A DNA stretch of 64,000 nt from Cellvibrio sp. KY-GH-1. Its GTDB lineage: Bacteria > Pseudomonadota > Gammaproteobacteria > Pseudomonadales > Cellvibrionaceae. A model generated the notes under the pieces. That model searched no databases, was not told the DNA's origin, and was given only the letters and a program-made list of their open reading frames with translations. The first letter of the stretch is position 1, and each line of letters opens with the position of its first letter. The position numbers and the translations under genes are program-made. This document shows, one piece after another, positions 18,898 to 29,274 of this stretch. The stretch spans positions 992,001-1,056,000 of the forward strand of contig NZ_CP031728.1 of assembly GCF_008806975.1 (NCBI RefSeq), in the 5' to 3' direction.

Positions 18898-19677
18898 ATG
18901 ACTAACGCAATCAACGCTCAACAAACCCAAACCATCCAACAAACTTTGGCCAACAAAGTCGCGCTGGTCACTGGCGGATCACGCAGCATAGGTGCCGCAA
19001 TTGCCAAGCGCCTCGCTGCCGATGGTGCAGTCGTTGCGCTGACTTACAGCTCGTCGCCCGAAAAAGCACAGGAAGTGGTTACACAAATCCAGCAAGCAGG
19101 TGGTAAAGCGGTCGCGATTAAAGCCGATGCGGGTAATAGCGCTGAAGTGCAAAACGCCGTTGCACAAACCATCGCTGAATTTGGCCGCTTGGATATTCTG
19201 GTCAATAACGCAGGTACAGCGATTGTAAAAAACCTCGCTGATTTCACCCTCGCCGATTTTGATCGCATTGTGGATGTGAATGTAAAAGGCGTGTTTGTCG
19301 CGATTCAGGAGGCGAGCAAACATTTGCAGCAAGGTGGTCGCATTATCAATATCGGCAGCATCAATAGCGATTATGTTCCCTACGCTGGCGGTGCGCTCTA
19401 TGTACTGACCAAAGCGGCAATCGCCGGATTAACCAAAGCCCTCGCACGCGATTTAGGTCCACGCGGGATTACCATCAACAATGTACAACCCGGCCCAACA
19501 GATACTGATATGAACCCGGCTAATGGCGAGTTCGCCCAATACGCGCGCTCTTACATTGCGCTGGAACGCTACGCCCGCACCGATGAAATTGCCGATACCG
19601 TTGCCTACCTTGCATCACCCGGTGCCAGCTATATCACCGGTGCCAATATTGCGGTAGACGGTGGTTACTCGGCGTAA
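18898..19677 (+). CDS. SDR-family oxidoreductase (FabG-like)
   Basis: About 259 residues, with the ATG at 18898 preceded by AAGGTGA; a GTG at 18889 is in frame but worse placed. Rossmann motif ALVTGGSRSIGAAIAKRL, NNAG at DILVNNAGTAI, catalytic Ser in INIGSINSDYV, and YxxxK as YVLTKAA. The full set of classical SDR residues argues for an active NAD(P)H-dependent ketone/alcohol reductase. Together with the next gene, probably under control of the divergent LysR regulator; substrate unknown. Confidence 0.88.
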   Translation: MTNAINAQQTQTIQQTLANKVALVTGGSRSIGAAIAKRLAADGAVVALTYSSSPEKAQEVVTQIQQAGGKAVAIKADAGNSAEVQNAVAQTIAEFGRLDILVNNAGTAIVKNLADFTLADFDRIVDVNVKGVFVAIQEASKHLQQGGRIINIGSINSDYVPYAGGALYVLTKAAIAGLTKALARDLGPRGITINNVQPGPTDTDMNPANGEFAQYARSYIALERYARTDEIADTVAYLASPGASYITGANIAVDGGYSA

Positions 19678-19748
19678 TCGCGCAATAAATTTCACTCAAC
19701 ATTGCAGAAAACTCAACTTATCAAATTATTTTTCAAGAGGTGTAGATC

Positions 19749-20342
19749 ATGCGTATCGGAATTATTGGAGCAGGAAATATTGGTGCAGCTATCGCTGAGT
19801 TGTTGGCTAACAATAGTATTGAAGCCACTATCGCCAACAGTCGCGGTGTTGAATCGTTGCAACCACTGGTGCAAAAACTTGGCGGAAAAATTACTGCCGG
19901 AACCATTGAACAGGCAGCAGCGGCCGATATTATTTTTCTCGCGGTAAACTGGTCAAAAATTCCAGCTGCCACTGCTGGTTTGGATTTCAACGGAAAAATT
20001 GTGATAGATACCAACAACCCGATTGAATCGCCCGCATTTGTGCCTTTTGATTTAAAAGGCCAAACCTCCAGCGAAGTGGTGGCCGGATTTGTGAAAGGCG
20101 CTGAATTGGTAAAGGCGTTTAACCATTTGCCGCCGCATTTATTAACCAGCAAACCGGATGCAAATGAAGGAAAACGTGTACTGTTTTTTGCGGGCGATAA
20201 TTCAAGTGCAAAATCCGTAGTCAATAAATTAATTGATCGTTTAGGATTTACCGGTATTGATTTAGGTAGTCTTGCAGAAGGTGGTCGTTTAACACAATTT
20301 CCCGGAGGGGCGTTGACTGCACAGCACTTTATAAGGTTATGA
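19749..20342 (+). CDS. NADPH-dependent F420-reductase-like NAD(P)-binding protein
   Basis: A 197-residue protein with the dinucleotide-binding MRIGIIGAGNIGAAIAELL followed by an NSRG NADP-type loop, and LAVNWSKIPAA and IVIDTNNPIE later. This is the single-domain F420-dependent NADP reductase-like fold that, in bacteria lacking F420, occurs next to SDRs and LysR regulators and probably reduces other flavin or quinone substrates. It lies 71 bases after the SDR. An IS5-type element sits 73 bases downstream but does not cut the frame. Confidence 0.8.
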   Translation: MRIGIIGAGNIGAAIAELLANNSIEATIANSRGVESLQPLVQKLGGKITAGTIEQAAAADIIFLAVNWSKIPAATAGLDFNGKIVIDTNNPIESPAFVPFDLKGQTSSEVVAGFVKGAELVKAFNHLPPHLLTSKPDANEGKRVLFFAGDNSSAKSVVNKLIDRLGFTGIDLGSLAEGGRLTQFPGGALTAQHFIRL

Positions 20343-20510
20343 GGATTCATTGCCTTACTGGGTAGGAGCTCCACTTTACAATGCTCAAACATTTTTTGAT
20401 AAGGAAATCAATTAGGGAACCTCTGAAAAATTATCTTTTTTTAAAAAATCCTCACCAACACAAAAGAATCTTCAAAATTTTCGCAAAATTGCCCGTCGTT
20501 TTTCATTTTA

Positions 20511-20547
20511 CCGCCTGTCATTTGCCATTTTTGCAAATGACAGGCGG
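20511..20547. repeat. perfect 15-bp hairpin inside the IS5 element
   Basis: CCGCCTGTCATTTGC, seven-base loop CATTTTT, GCAAATGACAGGCGG. It lies just beyond the stop of the transposase gene. No clean T run follows on the minus strand, so it may block read-through transcription or act as a structural element rather than as a standard terminator. Confidence 0.7.
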
Positions 20548-20554
20548 ACGACGC

Positions 20555-21505
20555 CTAGGGCAGCAAACAAGATTTCATGCGTAACAGGTTGGTTAAACCC
20601 GCCAGCACATACAAACGATTGGTGTTTTTCTCCAGCCCGCGATAGCGGACTTTGCTGTAGTGAAATACGCGCTTGATGTAGAAAAAGGCGTGTTCCACTT
20701 TTGCGCGCACGCTGGCTTTGAGTTTTTCTGCCTGCGCCAGCGGATCTGATTTGGTCAGCTTCGCGCGTTTGCCGGGGCGCATGGCAATAAACCAGTCTAC
20801 TTCCCGAGCCTTGTGCTCTTCGCGCTTATCGACACCTTGGAATCCTGCATCACCCCAAACCCGTTGCTCTTCACCATGCAGCAATTTATCGACCTGAGTA
20901 ATGTCATGTTCATTGGCCGCCGTCGTGGCAATGCTATGGATTAAACCAAGTCCATCATCAACACCAATGTGCATTTTCATTCCATGATGCCATTCATTGC
21001 CCTTTTTAACCTGATGCATGTCCGGATCCCGCTCACCATCGGCATTCTTGGTGGAGGTCGGCGCGGCAATAATCGTGGCATCAACGATGGTGCCTTCACG
21101 CAACTTCAATCCTTTATCGGCAAGGTGCTGGTTAATCGTCTCGAATATCTTTTTGCCAAATTTATGCGCTTCAATGTAATGACGAAAGTTGAGAATGGTT
21201 GTCTCGTCAGGAATGCTTTCGCACAATCTCAAGTGCGCAAAACGGCGCATGGATTCAACTTCATAAAGATAGTCTTCCATTTCTGGATCGCTGAGGTTAT
21301 ACACTAACTGCATAATGTGAATGCGCAGCATGGTTTCAAGTGGATATGGCGGTCTGCCGGGGCCGGTTTTCTGATAGCCTTTGCTCAATTGCTGTTTTAG
21401 TGTCTGCCATGGAATTAGCTCTTCCAGCCGCGCGAGGAATTTTTCCCGGCGGATAGTGCGTTTTTTAATGGCGTATTCTGCTTCGGCAAAGGTTATTTGG
21501 CTCAT
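20555..21505 (-). CDS. IS5-family transposase
   Basis: About 316 residues starting at MSQITFAEAEY, which matches the start of the E. coli IS5 protein; an in-frame ATG three codons earlier is possible. DDE-type catalytic core: the first Asp in GTIVDATIIAAP, the second in WGDAGFQGVDK, and the Glu in RAKVEHAFFYIKR. Blocks YPLETMLRIH, NLSDPEMEDYLYE and TTAANEHD are family hallmarks. No stop or frameshift, so it is probably functional. Confidence 0.95.
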   Translation of the reverse strand: MSQITFAEAEYAIKKRTIRREKFLARLEELIPWQTLKQQLSKGYQKTGPGRPPYPLETMLRIHIMQLVYNLSDPEMEDYLYEVESMRRFAHLRLCESIPDETTILNFRHYIEAHKFGKKIFETINQHLADKGLKLREGTIVDATIIAAPTSTKNADGERDPDMHQVKKGNEWHHGMKMHIGVDDGLGLIHSIATTAANEHDITQVDKLLHGEEQRVWGDAGFQGVDKREEHKAREVDWFIAMRPGKRAKLTKSDPLAQAEKLKASVRAKVEHAFFYIKRVFHYSKVRYRGLEKNTNRLYVLAGLTNLLRMKSCLLP

Positions 21506-21573
21506 GGTATTCACCGGCTGGTTGGGGTTGCGCTATTTTGCCAAATTTTGGGAATTTTTCAGAGGTTCCTTAG

Positions 21574-22187
21574 ATTTGATTTTTCCCTGGACTGGGTCTG
21601 GGACACAGATTGACGCAGAAGTGAAGGATTAACTAAAGGTTGTTACAGGAAAAGACAAAAAAAGAGAATTTAGGCGTCACATATGTGAGGGTTTTAAGCG
21701 GTTTATGTAACATGTGGCGGGATCTTCCCGGCACCCTTAATAGGTGTAAAGCAAGTTGCACTCACCTGGAATATTCGAGTACGACACGTATGATTTGATG
21801 CGGTAAGCGATAACAAACCTCCTCTGGACAATTTTTCTGAGGAAACGGCAAATATCAGACAACTGGTCGAGTCGCCGGTTGAGTCCCATGTTCCACCCAT
21901 TTTTTTCGACAAGTCTTTGTCGGCATCATCGGACTAATGAAAGCACTGCTCGATTGAAAGAAGGTTTGGGCTGAAAAGAATTTAGCTAAAATTTAAACTG
22001 ACAGGTATTTAGAAAAATACGAATCACTGTCAGCTCAGGTCTGAGCTAGTAGAAGGCTTGGCCGAAAGTCAATTTGCTATTGAGGCCTGAGAGGCATTAT
22101 ATCGAAATGGTGAATCGCCATACGGCACCATTAGTTTATGTGTGATATCGTAGGATCTTCCTGCCCCTTGTCAGTAAAATATCTGGC
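21574..22187. other. 614-bp non-coding stretch between IS5 and the signalling operon
   Basis: I find no gene with a credible start. It contains a two-part hairpin at 21998-22033 (outer arms CTGACAG and CTGTCAG, inner arms GTATTT and AAATAC) and, at 22096-22128, a segment resembling one at 30249-30282 on the other side of the signalling operon. It looks like decayed mobile-element debris. Confidence 0.5.
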
Positions 22188-24323
22188 TTAACCTTTGTTT
22201 TTTTTCAACGAGGGGTTCAACAAAATAATGTGCGGATTCTGGTTAAGCAAAATCCCTTGTGCATCTTTTGCCTGCTGTGGTTTACCGTATAAATACCCTT
22301 GCCCAAAATCACAGCCATGATGCAATAGAAATTCATTTTGCTCTTGCGTTTCAACACCTTCTGCAACCACACGAAGATCCAGATTATGCGCCAAATTAAT
22401 AATAGACCTGGTGATAATTTCACTATTGGTATCGCGAAATAAATCTTTTATAAAAGATTGATCAATTTTTAATACATGGATAGGTAAAATTTTAAGATAA
22501 TTTAGTGAAGAGTATCCCGTACCAAAATCATCAACAGAAATGGTTATCCCCATTTGGCTTAATATCCGTAACAACGGCACAATGCTACTTGGATTTGACA
22601 TTAATGTGGTTTCGGTGATTTCCATTTCGAGGTGCATAGGATCAATCCTGGCCTCATTGAAGACTTTTTCCAATTGCGATAAAAACCCAGGGTTATTAAG
22701 TTGTTTTGTTGAAAAGTTGACGGCTAGGCGAAAATCCTTATCGATCATTCCCTGCCGTGACCATTCCTCCAATTGCAAGCTGGCATTTTTAAAAACCCAA
22801 TCACCAATTTCATTTATCCGCCCGCAGTCTTCTGCGATAGGAATGAACACCGCCGGAGATACCACGCCTAAAGAGGGGGAGTTCCAGCGAATAAGGGTCT
22901 CAAAGCCTTTTACCTTTCCTGACTCCATATTAATCTTTGGTTGATACACCAAATGAAATTCTTCTTGTTCCAAGGCTCGCTGGAACCTGGTTTCCACTTG
23001 GGCACGATAGGAAACCTGTTTACTTAATGTTTCATCATAAAACTGAAAATTATTGCGCCCATGGGCTTTGGCGCTATACATGGCTATATCTGCAGCCTTA
23101 ATTAACTCATTGGCATCCATCGCAACTTGTGGGGCAATAGCAATACCAACACTAACCGTGCAATGTATTAGGTTGTTGTTAAGCTCATATGGTTGAGCTA
23201 ATTTTTCAATAATGTTACTCGCCAATTTTTCAATATTTTTTTGTACAAATTCCCCATCAATAATTGCAGTAAATTCATCACCACTAAGGCGAACAACTGT
23301 ATCGCTGTCGCGTACACTGGCCTTTAATCGCGCAGCAACCTGGCTTAAGAGTAAATCACCGATGACGTGCCCCAAGGTATCATTGATGGCTTTGAAATGG
23401 TCGATATCAATAAACAACAACCCCACTTCATGTTCGAGGCGTTTGGCTTTCGCCAATATTTTGGGAAGTAAGCGATAGAAAAGCCGCCGATTGGCAAGCC
23501 CGGTGAGGGGATCATATTCTGCCAACTGTGCTAATTGGTGTTCAGCCCTAAGACGTGCGCTTATATCATTAAATACCAGGACAAATCCTTCCTGTTTTCC
23601 TTTGGCGTCAGTCATCGCTGTCGCGGTAAGTTCAACAGGAAAAGATTCCCCTTGGTGCGAAAGGAAATGATGGTCACAATGAGAGTAGTTGCGCCCGGCA
23701 ACACAGAGGCGATAGATTTCTGTACTCTCCCAAGTCCTATCCTCAAACCCTTTGATAAAACGGCCAATGTTCTGTCCATCAAGGGATTTTCGATCTATTT
23801 GCAACAGCCTTGCAGCAGACGGGTTGCCAAAAATAATCTCACCCATCACATTTAATCCAAGCACGCCTTCGTTGACTGAATCAAGAATCAATTGGTTCTT
23901 TTGTGCTAGCGATGAAGAGTTGTATCGTTGCCGGAAAAGCTCAGCGAAAACACTGACTTTATAACGTAGTATCTGCGGATCGAAAGGTTTGAATAAATAA
24001 TCAACTGCCCCAAGCTCATAGCCTTGCTGCACATATTGTTTTTCTTTATTGATAGCAGTAACAAAAATTATTGGTAATGCCCGGGTTGCTTCATTACCAC
24101 GGATCAACTCTGCAGTTTCAAAACCATTCATGTCTGGCATCTGGACATCCATGAGCACCACTGCAAAATCATAATGCAACAAGAGTCTGAGTGCTTCGTT
24201 GCCACTATCCGCGCAAACTATTTCCCCATCAATTTTGCTGAGAATGTGGCGCATCGCGATAAGGTTTTCAGAGCGATCATCTACCACCAAAATTTTTGGG
24301 ATCATCGTGGCTTCCTGAGACAT
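22188..24323 (-). CDS. response regulator with PAS, GGDEF and EAL domains
   Basis: A 711-residue c-di-GMP signalling protein. Order: REC (residues 1-125, phosphoacceptor Asp in VVLMDVQMPDMNG), PAS (about 150-260), GGDEF (about 280-440) and EAL (about 455-700). The diguanylate cyclase signature reads RLSGDEF, with Ser in place of the first Gly. The phosphodiesterase signature reads GFETLIRW, a Thr variant of EAL that retains the catalytic Glu; the DDFGTGYSSL loop is intact. The phosphodiesterase is therefore more likely to be active than the cyclase. It begins seven bases after the CheR-like stop, so kinase, CheR and this protein form an operon. Confidence 0.9.
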   Translation of the reverse strand: MSQEATMIPKILVVDDRSENLIAMRHILSKIDGEIVCADSGNEALRLLLHYDFAVVLMDVQMPDMNGFETAELIRGNEATRALPIIFVTAINKEKQYVQQGYELGAVDYLFKPFDPQILRYKVSVFAELFRQRYNSSSLAQKNQLILDSVNEGVLGLNVMGEIIFGNPSAARLLQIDRKSLDGQNIGRFIKGFEDRTWESTEIYRLCVAGRNYSHCDHHFLSHQGESFPVELTATAMTDAKGKQEGFVLVFNDISARLRAEHQLAQLAEYDPLTGLANRRLFYRLLPKILAKAKRLEHEVGLLFIDIDHFKAINDTLGHVIGDLLLSQVAARLKASVRDSDTVVRLSGDEFTAIIDGEFVQKNIEKLASNIIEKLAQPYELNNNLIHCTVSVGIAIAPQVAMDANELIKAADIAMYSAKAHGRNNFQFYDETLSKQVSYRAQVETRFQRALEQEEFHLVYQPKINMESGKVKGFETLIRWNSPSLGVVSPAVFIPIAEDCGRINEIGDWVFKNASLQLEEWSRQGMIDKDFRLAVNFSTKQLNNPGFLSQLEKVFNEARIDPMHLEMEITETTLMSNPSSIVPLLRILSQMGITISVDDFGTGYSSLNYLKILPIHVLKIDQSFIKDLFRDTNSEIITRSIINLAHNLDLRVVAEGVETQEQNEFLLHHGCDFGQGYLYGKPQQAKDAQGILLNQNPHIILLNPSLKKNKG

Positions 24324-24330
24324 AATTCAT

Positions 24331-25218
24331 TCACTCCTTCAGCTCAGGCATCTTTTGATAGATGCGATGGCATTTATCTTTGGGTTGAAACACAGAGCTG
24401 AAATTTGTTGTTTCTATTGTTTCGCTGTCGCCAAGGCAAAGAAAACCTTGGCTACAAAGGCTCTTGTGAAATAAATCTACACTGCGCTGCTTGAGGGAGC
24501 TGCCAAAATAAATCATCACATTACGGCAAGACACAACGACCATCTCCCCAAACACGCCATCATGCACCAGGTTATGCCGAGCAAACGTAATGCATTTCTG
24601 TAACCGGTCAGCCATTTTGATAGCGCCATAACTGCGCCGGCAATAATCATCAAAACGCCGCGTCCCTCCCATGAGCTGATAGTTATTACAAGCCTTGAGG
24701 TAGATTTCTTCACTATAAATTCCCGTGCGCCCCTCTTGCAGGACATTACTATTGATATCGGTGGCATAGATCCGTGACCGATCCAATAATCCGGCCTCAT
24801 CAAGCAATATCGCCCAACTGTAAGCCTCTTCTCCACTGGCACAGCCAGCACACCACAGTGAAATAAATGCATAGGTATGTAACAGTGGTACTACTTGCTG
24901 TTTAAAAGTAAGAAAAAATTTGGGGTCTCGAAAAAATTCGGTAACCGTCACCGAGATAATCCGCAATAACTGCCCCATTACTTCTTGGTCATATAGCAGT
25001 CTTGGAATAAGCTCAGAAAGATTTTTTGCTTTGTAATGGTTGCGAAACATGCTGAGGCGACGACACAACATTTTGTTGGAGTACTGGCTGAAATCATAAC
25101 CATAGCGTCTCGCCACAGCGTCTAACAATAAATCCATTTCAATCTGTGCGATCGGATCAAATGTTGGATTCTCATTAAAATCAACATTATCCAATTCAAA
25201 ATTCGGCTTCACTTTCAT
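24331..25218 (-). CDS. CheR-type protein-glutamate methyltransferase
   Basis: About 295 residues from the ATG at 25218, which overlaps the stop of the kinase gene in an ATGA. N-terminal CheR helical domain (SNKMLCRRLSMFRNHYKAKN) and the SAM-binding domain with FISLWCAGCASGEEAYSWAI split over SLWCAGCASGEE, RIYATDINSNVL, and VVSCRNVMIYF. CheR methylates glutamates in chemoreceptor coiled coils; in hybrid-kinase operons of this kind it usually modifies a dedicated signalling protein. No CheB methylesterase is encoded next to it, which is unusual. Confidence 0.9.
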   Translation of the reverse strand: MKVKPNFELDNVDFNENPTFDPIAQIEMDLLLDAVARRYGYDFSQYSNKMLCRRLSMFRNHYKAKNLSELIPRLLYDQEVMGQLLRIISVTVTEFFRDPKFFLTFKQQVVPLLHTYAFISLWCAGCASGEEAYSWAILLDEAGLLDRSRIYATDINSNVLQEGRTGIYSEEIYLKACNNYQLMGGTRRFDDYCRRSYGAIKMADRLQKCITFARHNLVHDGVFGEMVVVSCRNVMIYFGSSLKQRSVDLFHKSLCSQGFLCLGDSETIETTNFSSVFQPKDKCHRIYQKMPELKE

Positions 25219-28200
25219 CAAGCGCTCGCCCACAACCGTAGCGCTGATATCAACCGTTCAGAATCTACCGGTTTGGCTAAATAATCATTTGCCCCCACTT
25301 GCAGGCATTTATCTCTATCTTCAGGCATTGCTTTCGCCGTTAGCGCGATAATTGGTAAGTTTTTGTAGTCGGTTCGCTCACGTATACGGCGAATGGCTTC
25401 ATAGCCGTCCATAACAGGCATCATGATGTCCATGATGGCAATATTTATATCGCCGGATTCATTCAGTTTTTCCAGCGCAAGACTACCGTTGTCTGCCATC
25501 ACGACCTTAACACCATGGCGCCGCAACAAATTGGCAAGGGCAAAGGTATTACGCATATCGTCGTCTACGATCAGGATTTTTTTATCTTTGAGGACATTGT
25601 CATCTTTTGGAACCGGCAACCTGCGGGTTTTAGGGCCTACACTGTGCAGAAAGAGAGTGACATCGTTGAGCAACCGTTCCTGTGCCCAGCTGCCTTTAAT
25701 AATGATGTTATTGGTGTATTGCCGCAGCAGCTTATACTCCTCATGGCTAAGGTCCGCGCCCGTATAGATAATAACTGGCAATGGTTCGAGTACATTTTCT
25801 CCTGCCACTTTTTTTAATATGTCCATGCTGTCCATATCAGGCAGGTGAAGATCCAGGATTAAACAACCCACAGGTTCCTGTTCTAGCAATATCAACCCTT
25901 CATGGCCAGTACCGGCATGGAGTATTTCCACATCCTGTTTCTTAAGCAGGGATTCAATAGCCTTGCGAGTATCTCGATCATCTTCAATAACCAATACACA
26001 ACGCTTTTGATCTGCATGCAGGCGTTGAAGTATGTGATTAAAGGCATTATCAATCGACTCCTTGCTAATGGGTTTGGTTAATATCCCAATAGCATCGCCT
26101 TTCTCCACGTCCTCCTTATCCAGAGAAGAAATAATATGGACAGGAATCTCATTGGTATTGTTGTCGGCTTTTAGTTGCTGCATTATCTGGTCGCCGCTAC
26201 TGTCAGGCAGCATCATATCCAACACGATTGCATCCGGCTTGAAACGCTTCGCCATCTGTATTCCCGATTGTCCATCACCAGCCACCAGGCATTGAAATTG
26301 ACGACCATGAGCAAGTTCCATCATACAACGCGCAAACACTAGGTCATCTTCGATAATTAACAATAAGTCTTTATCGCCTTGTAGTTGATGACGATCATCA
26401 GGAATGAACTCGACGATATCTCCTTCCGTATCAGGTGTTGGAAATTCGTAATTGTCATTCAGTGGAATTGCTTCAGTTAAAACCACATCATTTGAAGAGC
26501 GAGGCATAATTGGTTCATGGACAACCGCCTCCAATGGCAAGCGCAATGTAAACAGCGATCCCTTATTTTCTTCACTTTGAAGCTCTATAACGCCGCCAAG
26601 CAAATGTGCCAACTCGCGGGAAATGGTGAGCCCTAAACCGGTTCCTGAATATTTGCGACGGATGGAGCCATCGCCCTGTTGGAACACTTCAAATATGGCA
26701 TGTTGCAATTTTTTTGGTATACCTATTCCGGTATCCTGCACCTGGAATAAAACGCCTTTCTCCCCATCAGGTATTACCGAAAGGGTAACCTTTCCGGCAT
26801 CAGTGAATTTGATGGCATTGCTCAGCAGGTTGCGCAGGATTTGTTGTAAGCGTTGCTGGTCAGTATGGATTTTTTTCGGTGCTTGAGGATCAATTTTCAC
26901 TGAAAAGTCTAGCTTTTTCTCTAGGGCCAATGGAGTGAATTGTTGATAAATGAGACCAATAATTTCTGGAAGTTCACAAGCTTCACTTTCGATCACCAAT
27001 TTACCCGCTTCAACCTTGGATAGATCAAGAATATCGTTGATCAGGTTAAGAAGATCTCGACCAGAACCATAAATAATTTTAATTGCTTCAAGCTGCCCAT
27101 CAGTAAGGTTCTTTTCATCATTTTCTTTCAATGTCTGCGCCAGCAATAACAAGCTGTTGAGGGGAGAGCGAAGTTCGTGCGACATATTCGCCAAAAATTC
27201 TGATTTGTATTTACTCGCCGTCGTCAACTCCTCTGCCTTGATTTCCAGCGCCTTCCTGGCTTTTTCCAATTCGGTAGAGCGGGCCTGTATATCAGAATTA
27301 CGGTTCGCCAATTCTTCAGAACTTTGGCGCAACTCCTCATTGGTTTCAACAAGCTGTTGTTTTTGGAGTTGTAACTCTTGCTGGGCTTCCTCTAATTGCT
27401 GGGTTTGCTCTTCCAATTCAGAGTTAGCCTGCTCCAGTTCTTCTTGCTGGGCTTGCAGCTCTTCCGCCTGAGCCTGGGTTTCTTCCAATAATTCAGCCAA
27501 TCGTTCGCGGCTGAGCGCAGCATGGAGCGCCGTTGCCAAACTTTCACCGCCCTTGCGCAACAAATCCATTTCCACTTCTTTCAAGGTATGCAAACAACCC
27601 AGCTCCAATACGCCCAATACTTTATTGGCATAAATTAAAGGGATAACTACCAGATTTTGCGGCGCTGTGCTACCAAGCCCGGAGCTGATACTAATATAGT
27701 CGGGAGGAAGCTGGTCTATGACTATCGGCTTACGTTCACGCATCGCCTGCCCGATAAGGGACTCTCCAGGCATAAAACGATTACGCGCGTCCTTCCTGAA
27801 CGTGTAAGCATAACTTGCATAGAGTTCGGCAATTTCATCCTGTACCACCAAATAAACAGCCGCCACCGGTGCCTTAAGGTATTCAGCAAGATAAGTAATT
27901 GCCCTCTGCGCTAAATCTTGCAAACCTTGATCAGCATTCATCTGGATAGCTAAATCACTCTGACCAGTTTTGAGCCAATTTTCTGCCTGCATACGATCCA
28001 CAGATTCACGCAATGTCCTAACCATGTGATTCATTGACAGCGCGAGTCGATCACGCTCACTTTTTATTTCCATCTGCTGGGTAAAATCACCACTGGCCAC
28101 CGCTTCCGCCGCCTGGCTGATTTGTCCCAACTGGCTAATTAAACGGTTAAACGCACTGGCAACTTCACCAAGCTCATCCTCACTGTGAATAGCAACCGTT

Positions 28201-28903
28201 TTGAATTCACCACTCTCCGTAAATTCCACAGCAGAATCGCGCAATTTGACAAAGCCTTCTGCCATTTTTTTTGTGGCAATTAAGGCAACACTAACAATTG
28301 TGCCAATCGTCGCCAATGCGATAGCGATGGTAGTTAACAATGAATTGAACGCTTTTTTCCGACTGCTCTCTGCATACTGGGTTAATTCCTGATTGATACT
28401 TTTTTCCAGTTCTCGCATGCCATCGACACGCTGAGTTACTGCCGTAAACCATTGATCAGCATTTCCTTTAATTTGCGCGTCAGCGTCGCTTTCAAGAATG
28501 GAGCGTAGTGTTTGTGATTCAGCATCGCCTATATTGTCGAATCCCAAGCGTATAAAATCTTCTTGAAATTGAAGGGGCGCCAACTTAAGAAATTTCTGGC
28601 TAAGGAATTCATACTTGGTAGTAAGAACCACTAATTGCCTGATTTGGCTTTCGGAAGCTTTTCCCTGATTGAGAATAGCGAGTACAAGCCCTCGTTGACG
28701 TCCTTGGACTTCTTTGAGTTCAGCCAGGGCGGTAAGGGCATCCGCCAATTTAAATAGCTGACTTCCGGGAGCAAGTTTTAACAGGCGCCCCACACTAGCA
28801 TGAATTTTATCAATGACGTCAGCATAAAATTGTTGGATTTCACGACTTTCAAGTAAAGCATTTTCGTTAATACGCTGGCGAATATTAGCGAGGTGTTTAA
28901 TTT
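25218..28903 (-). CDS. hybrid sensor histidine kinase, 5'-truncated at an IS3 element
   Basis: The frame is open right up to the IS3 end at 28904 with no ATG start; the first start-like codon (GTG, 28793) has no ribosome site. Remaining layout: second half of a NIT-like periplasmic domain (AELKEVQGRQRGLVLAILNQ), one transmembrane helix (LLTTIAIALATIGTIVSVAL), HAMP, GAF (about 300-430), a Gln/Glu-rich coiled coil, HisKA with phosphoacceptor His in ANMSHELRSPLN, HATPase, then three REC domains with Asp in VLDMMLP, ILDLHLP and IMDIMMP. The first transmembrane helix and front half of the sensor domain are gone and are not found across the IS. It is probably non-functional as a membrane sensor unless expressed from the IS. 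Confidence 0.85.
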
Positions 28904-28966
28904 CTGATCCCCTCCGCGAATATCGGACACCTTAGAAACTGAGTAAACTTACTCCAGAGGTGATCC

Positions 28967-29260
28967 ATGAGCAAGAAACCAACCCCAAAAGAGAATAAGA
29001 AGTATACAGCCGAGTTCAAAAGTGAGGCCATTAAACTGGCCGAACGATTGAGCGTAGCGGAAGCCGCCGAAAAACTGGGCATATATGCCAGTCAAATTTA
29101 CAGTTGGCGTAGCGCACTCAACAATAGCCGTACTGATGTTGAAAGAGAATCGCTCCTCGCCGCTGAAAATGCACGCCTCAAGCGTCAGCTCGCCGAGCAA
29201 GCAGAGGAGCTTGAAATCCTAAAAAAGGCGGCTACCTACTTCGCGAAGCATCAAAAATAA
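28967..29260 (+). CDS. IS3 orfA (transposase helix-turn-helix subunit)
   Basis: A 97-residue protein with the helix-turn-helix SEAIKLAERLSVAEAAEKLG and the C-terminal leucine-zipper stretch ENARLKRQLAEQAEELEILK. Near its end CTA AAA AAG contains the slippery heptamer A AAA AAG (29221-29227); a -1 slip would continue into orfB through KGGYLLREASKIKRYEF without meeting a stop, giving the OrfAB fusion transposase. Confidence 0.93.
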   Translation: MSKKPTPKENKKYTAEFKSEAIKLAERLSVAEAAEKLGIYASQIYSWRSALNNSRTDVERESLLAAENARLKRQLAEQAEELEILKKAATYFAKHQK

Positions 29261-29274
29261 AACGCTACGAATTT

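Larger units (their letters stand above)
20416..21569 (-). mobile_element. complete IS5-family insertion sequence
   Basis: 1154 bp bounded by perfect 17-bp inverted repeats GGAACCTCTGAAAAATT (20416-20432) and its complement (21553-21569). Flanking TTAG at 20412-20415 and 21570-21573 is the 4-bp target duplication expected for IS5 (YTAR targets). One intact transposase gene inside. The ends and duplication are unmutated, so the insertion looks recent. Confidence 0.95.

Noticed and set aside
21703..21912. possible 69-residue protein on the minus strand
   Set aside because: No ribosome site, no recognisable motif and it lies in apparent debris.
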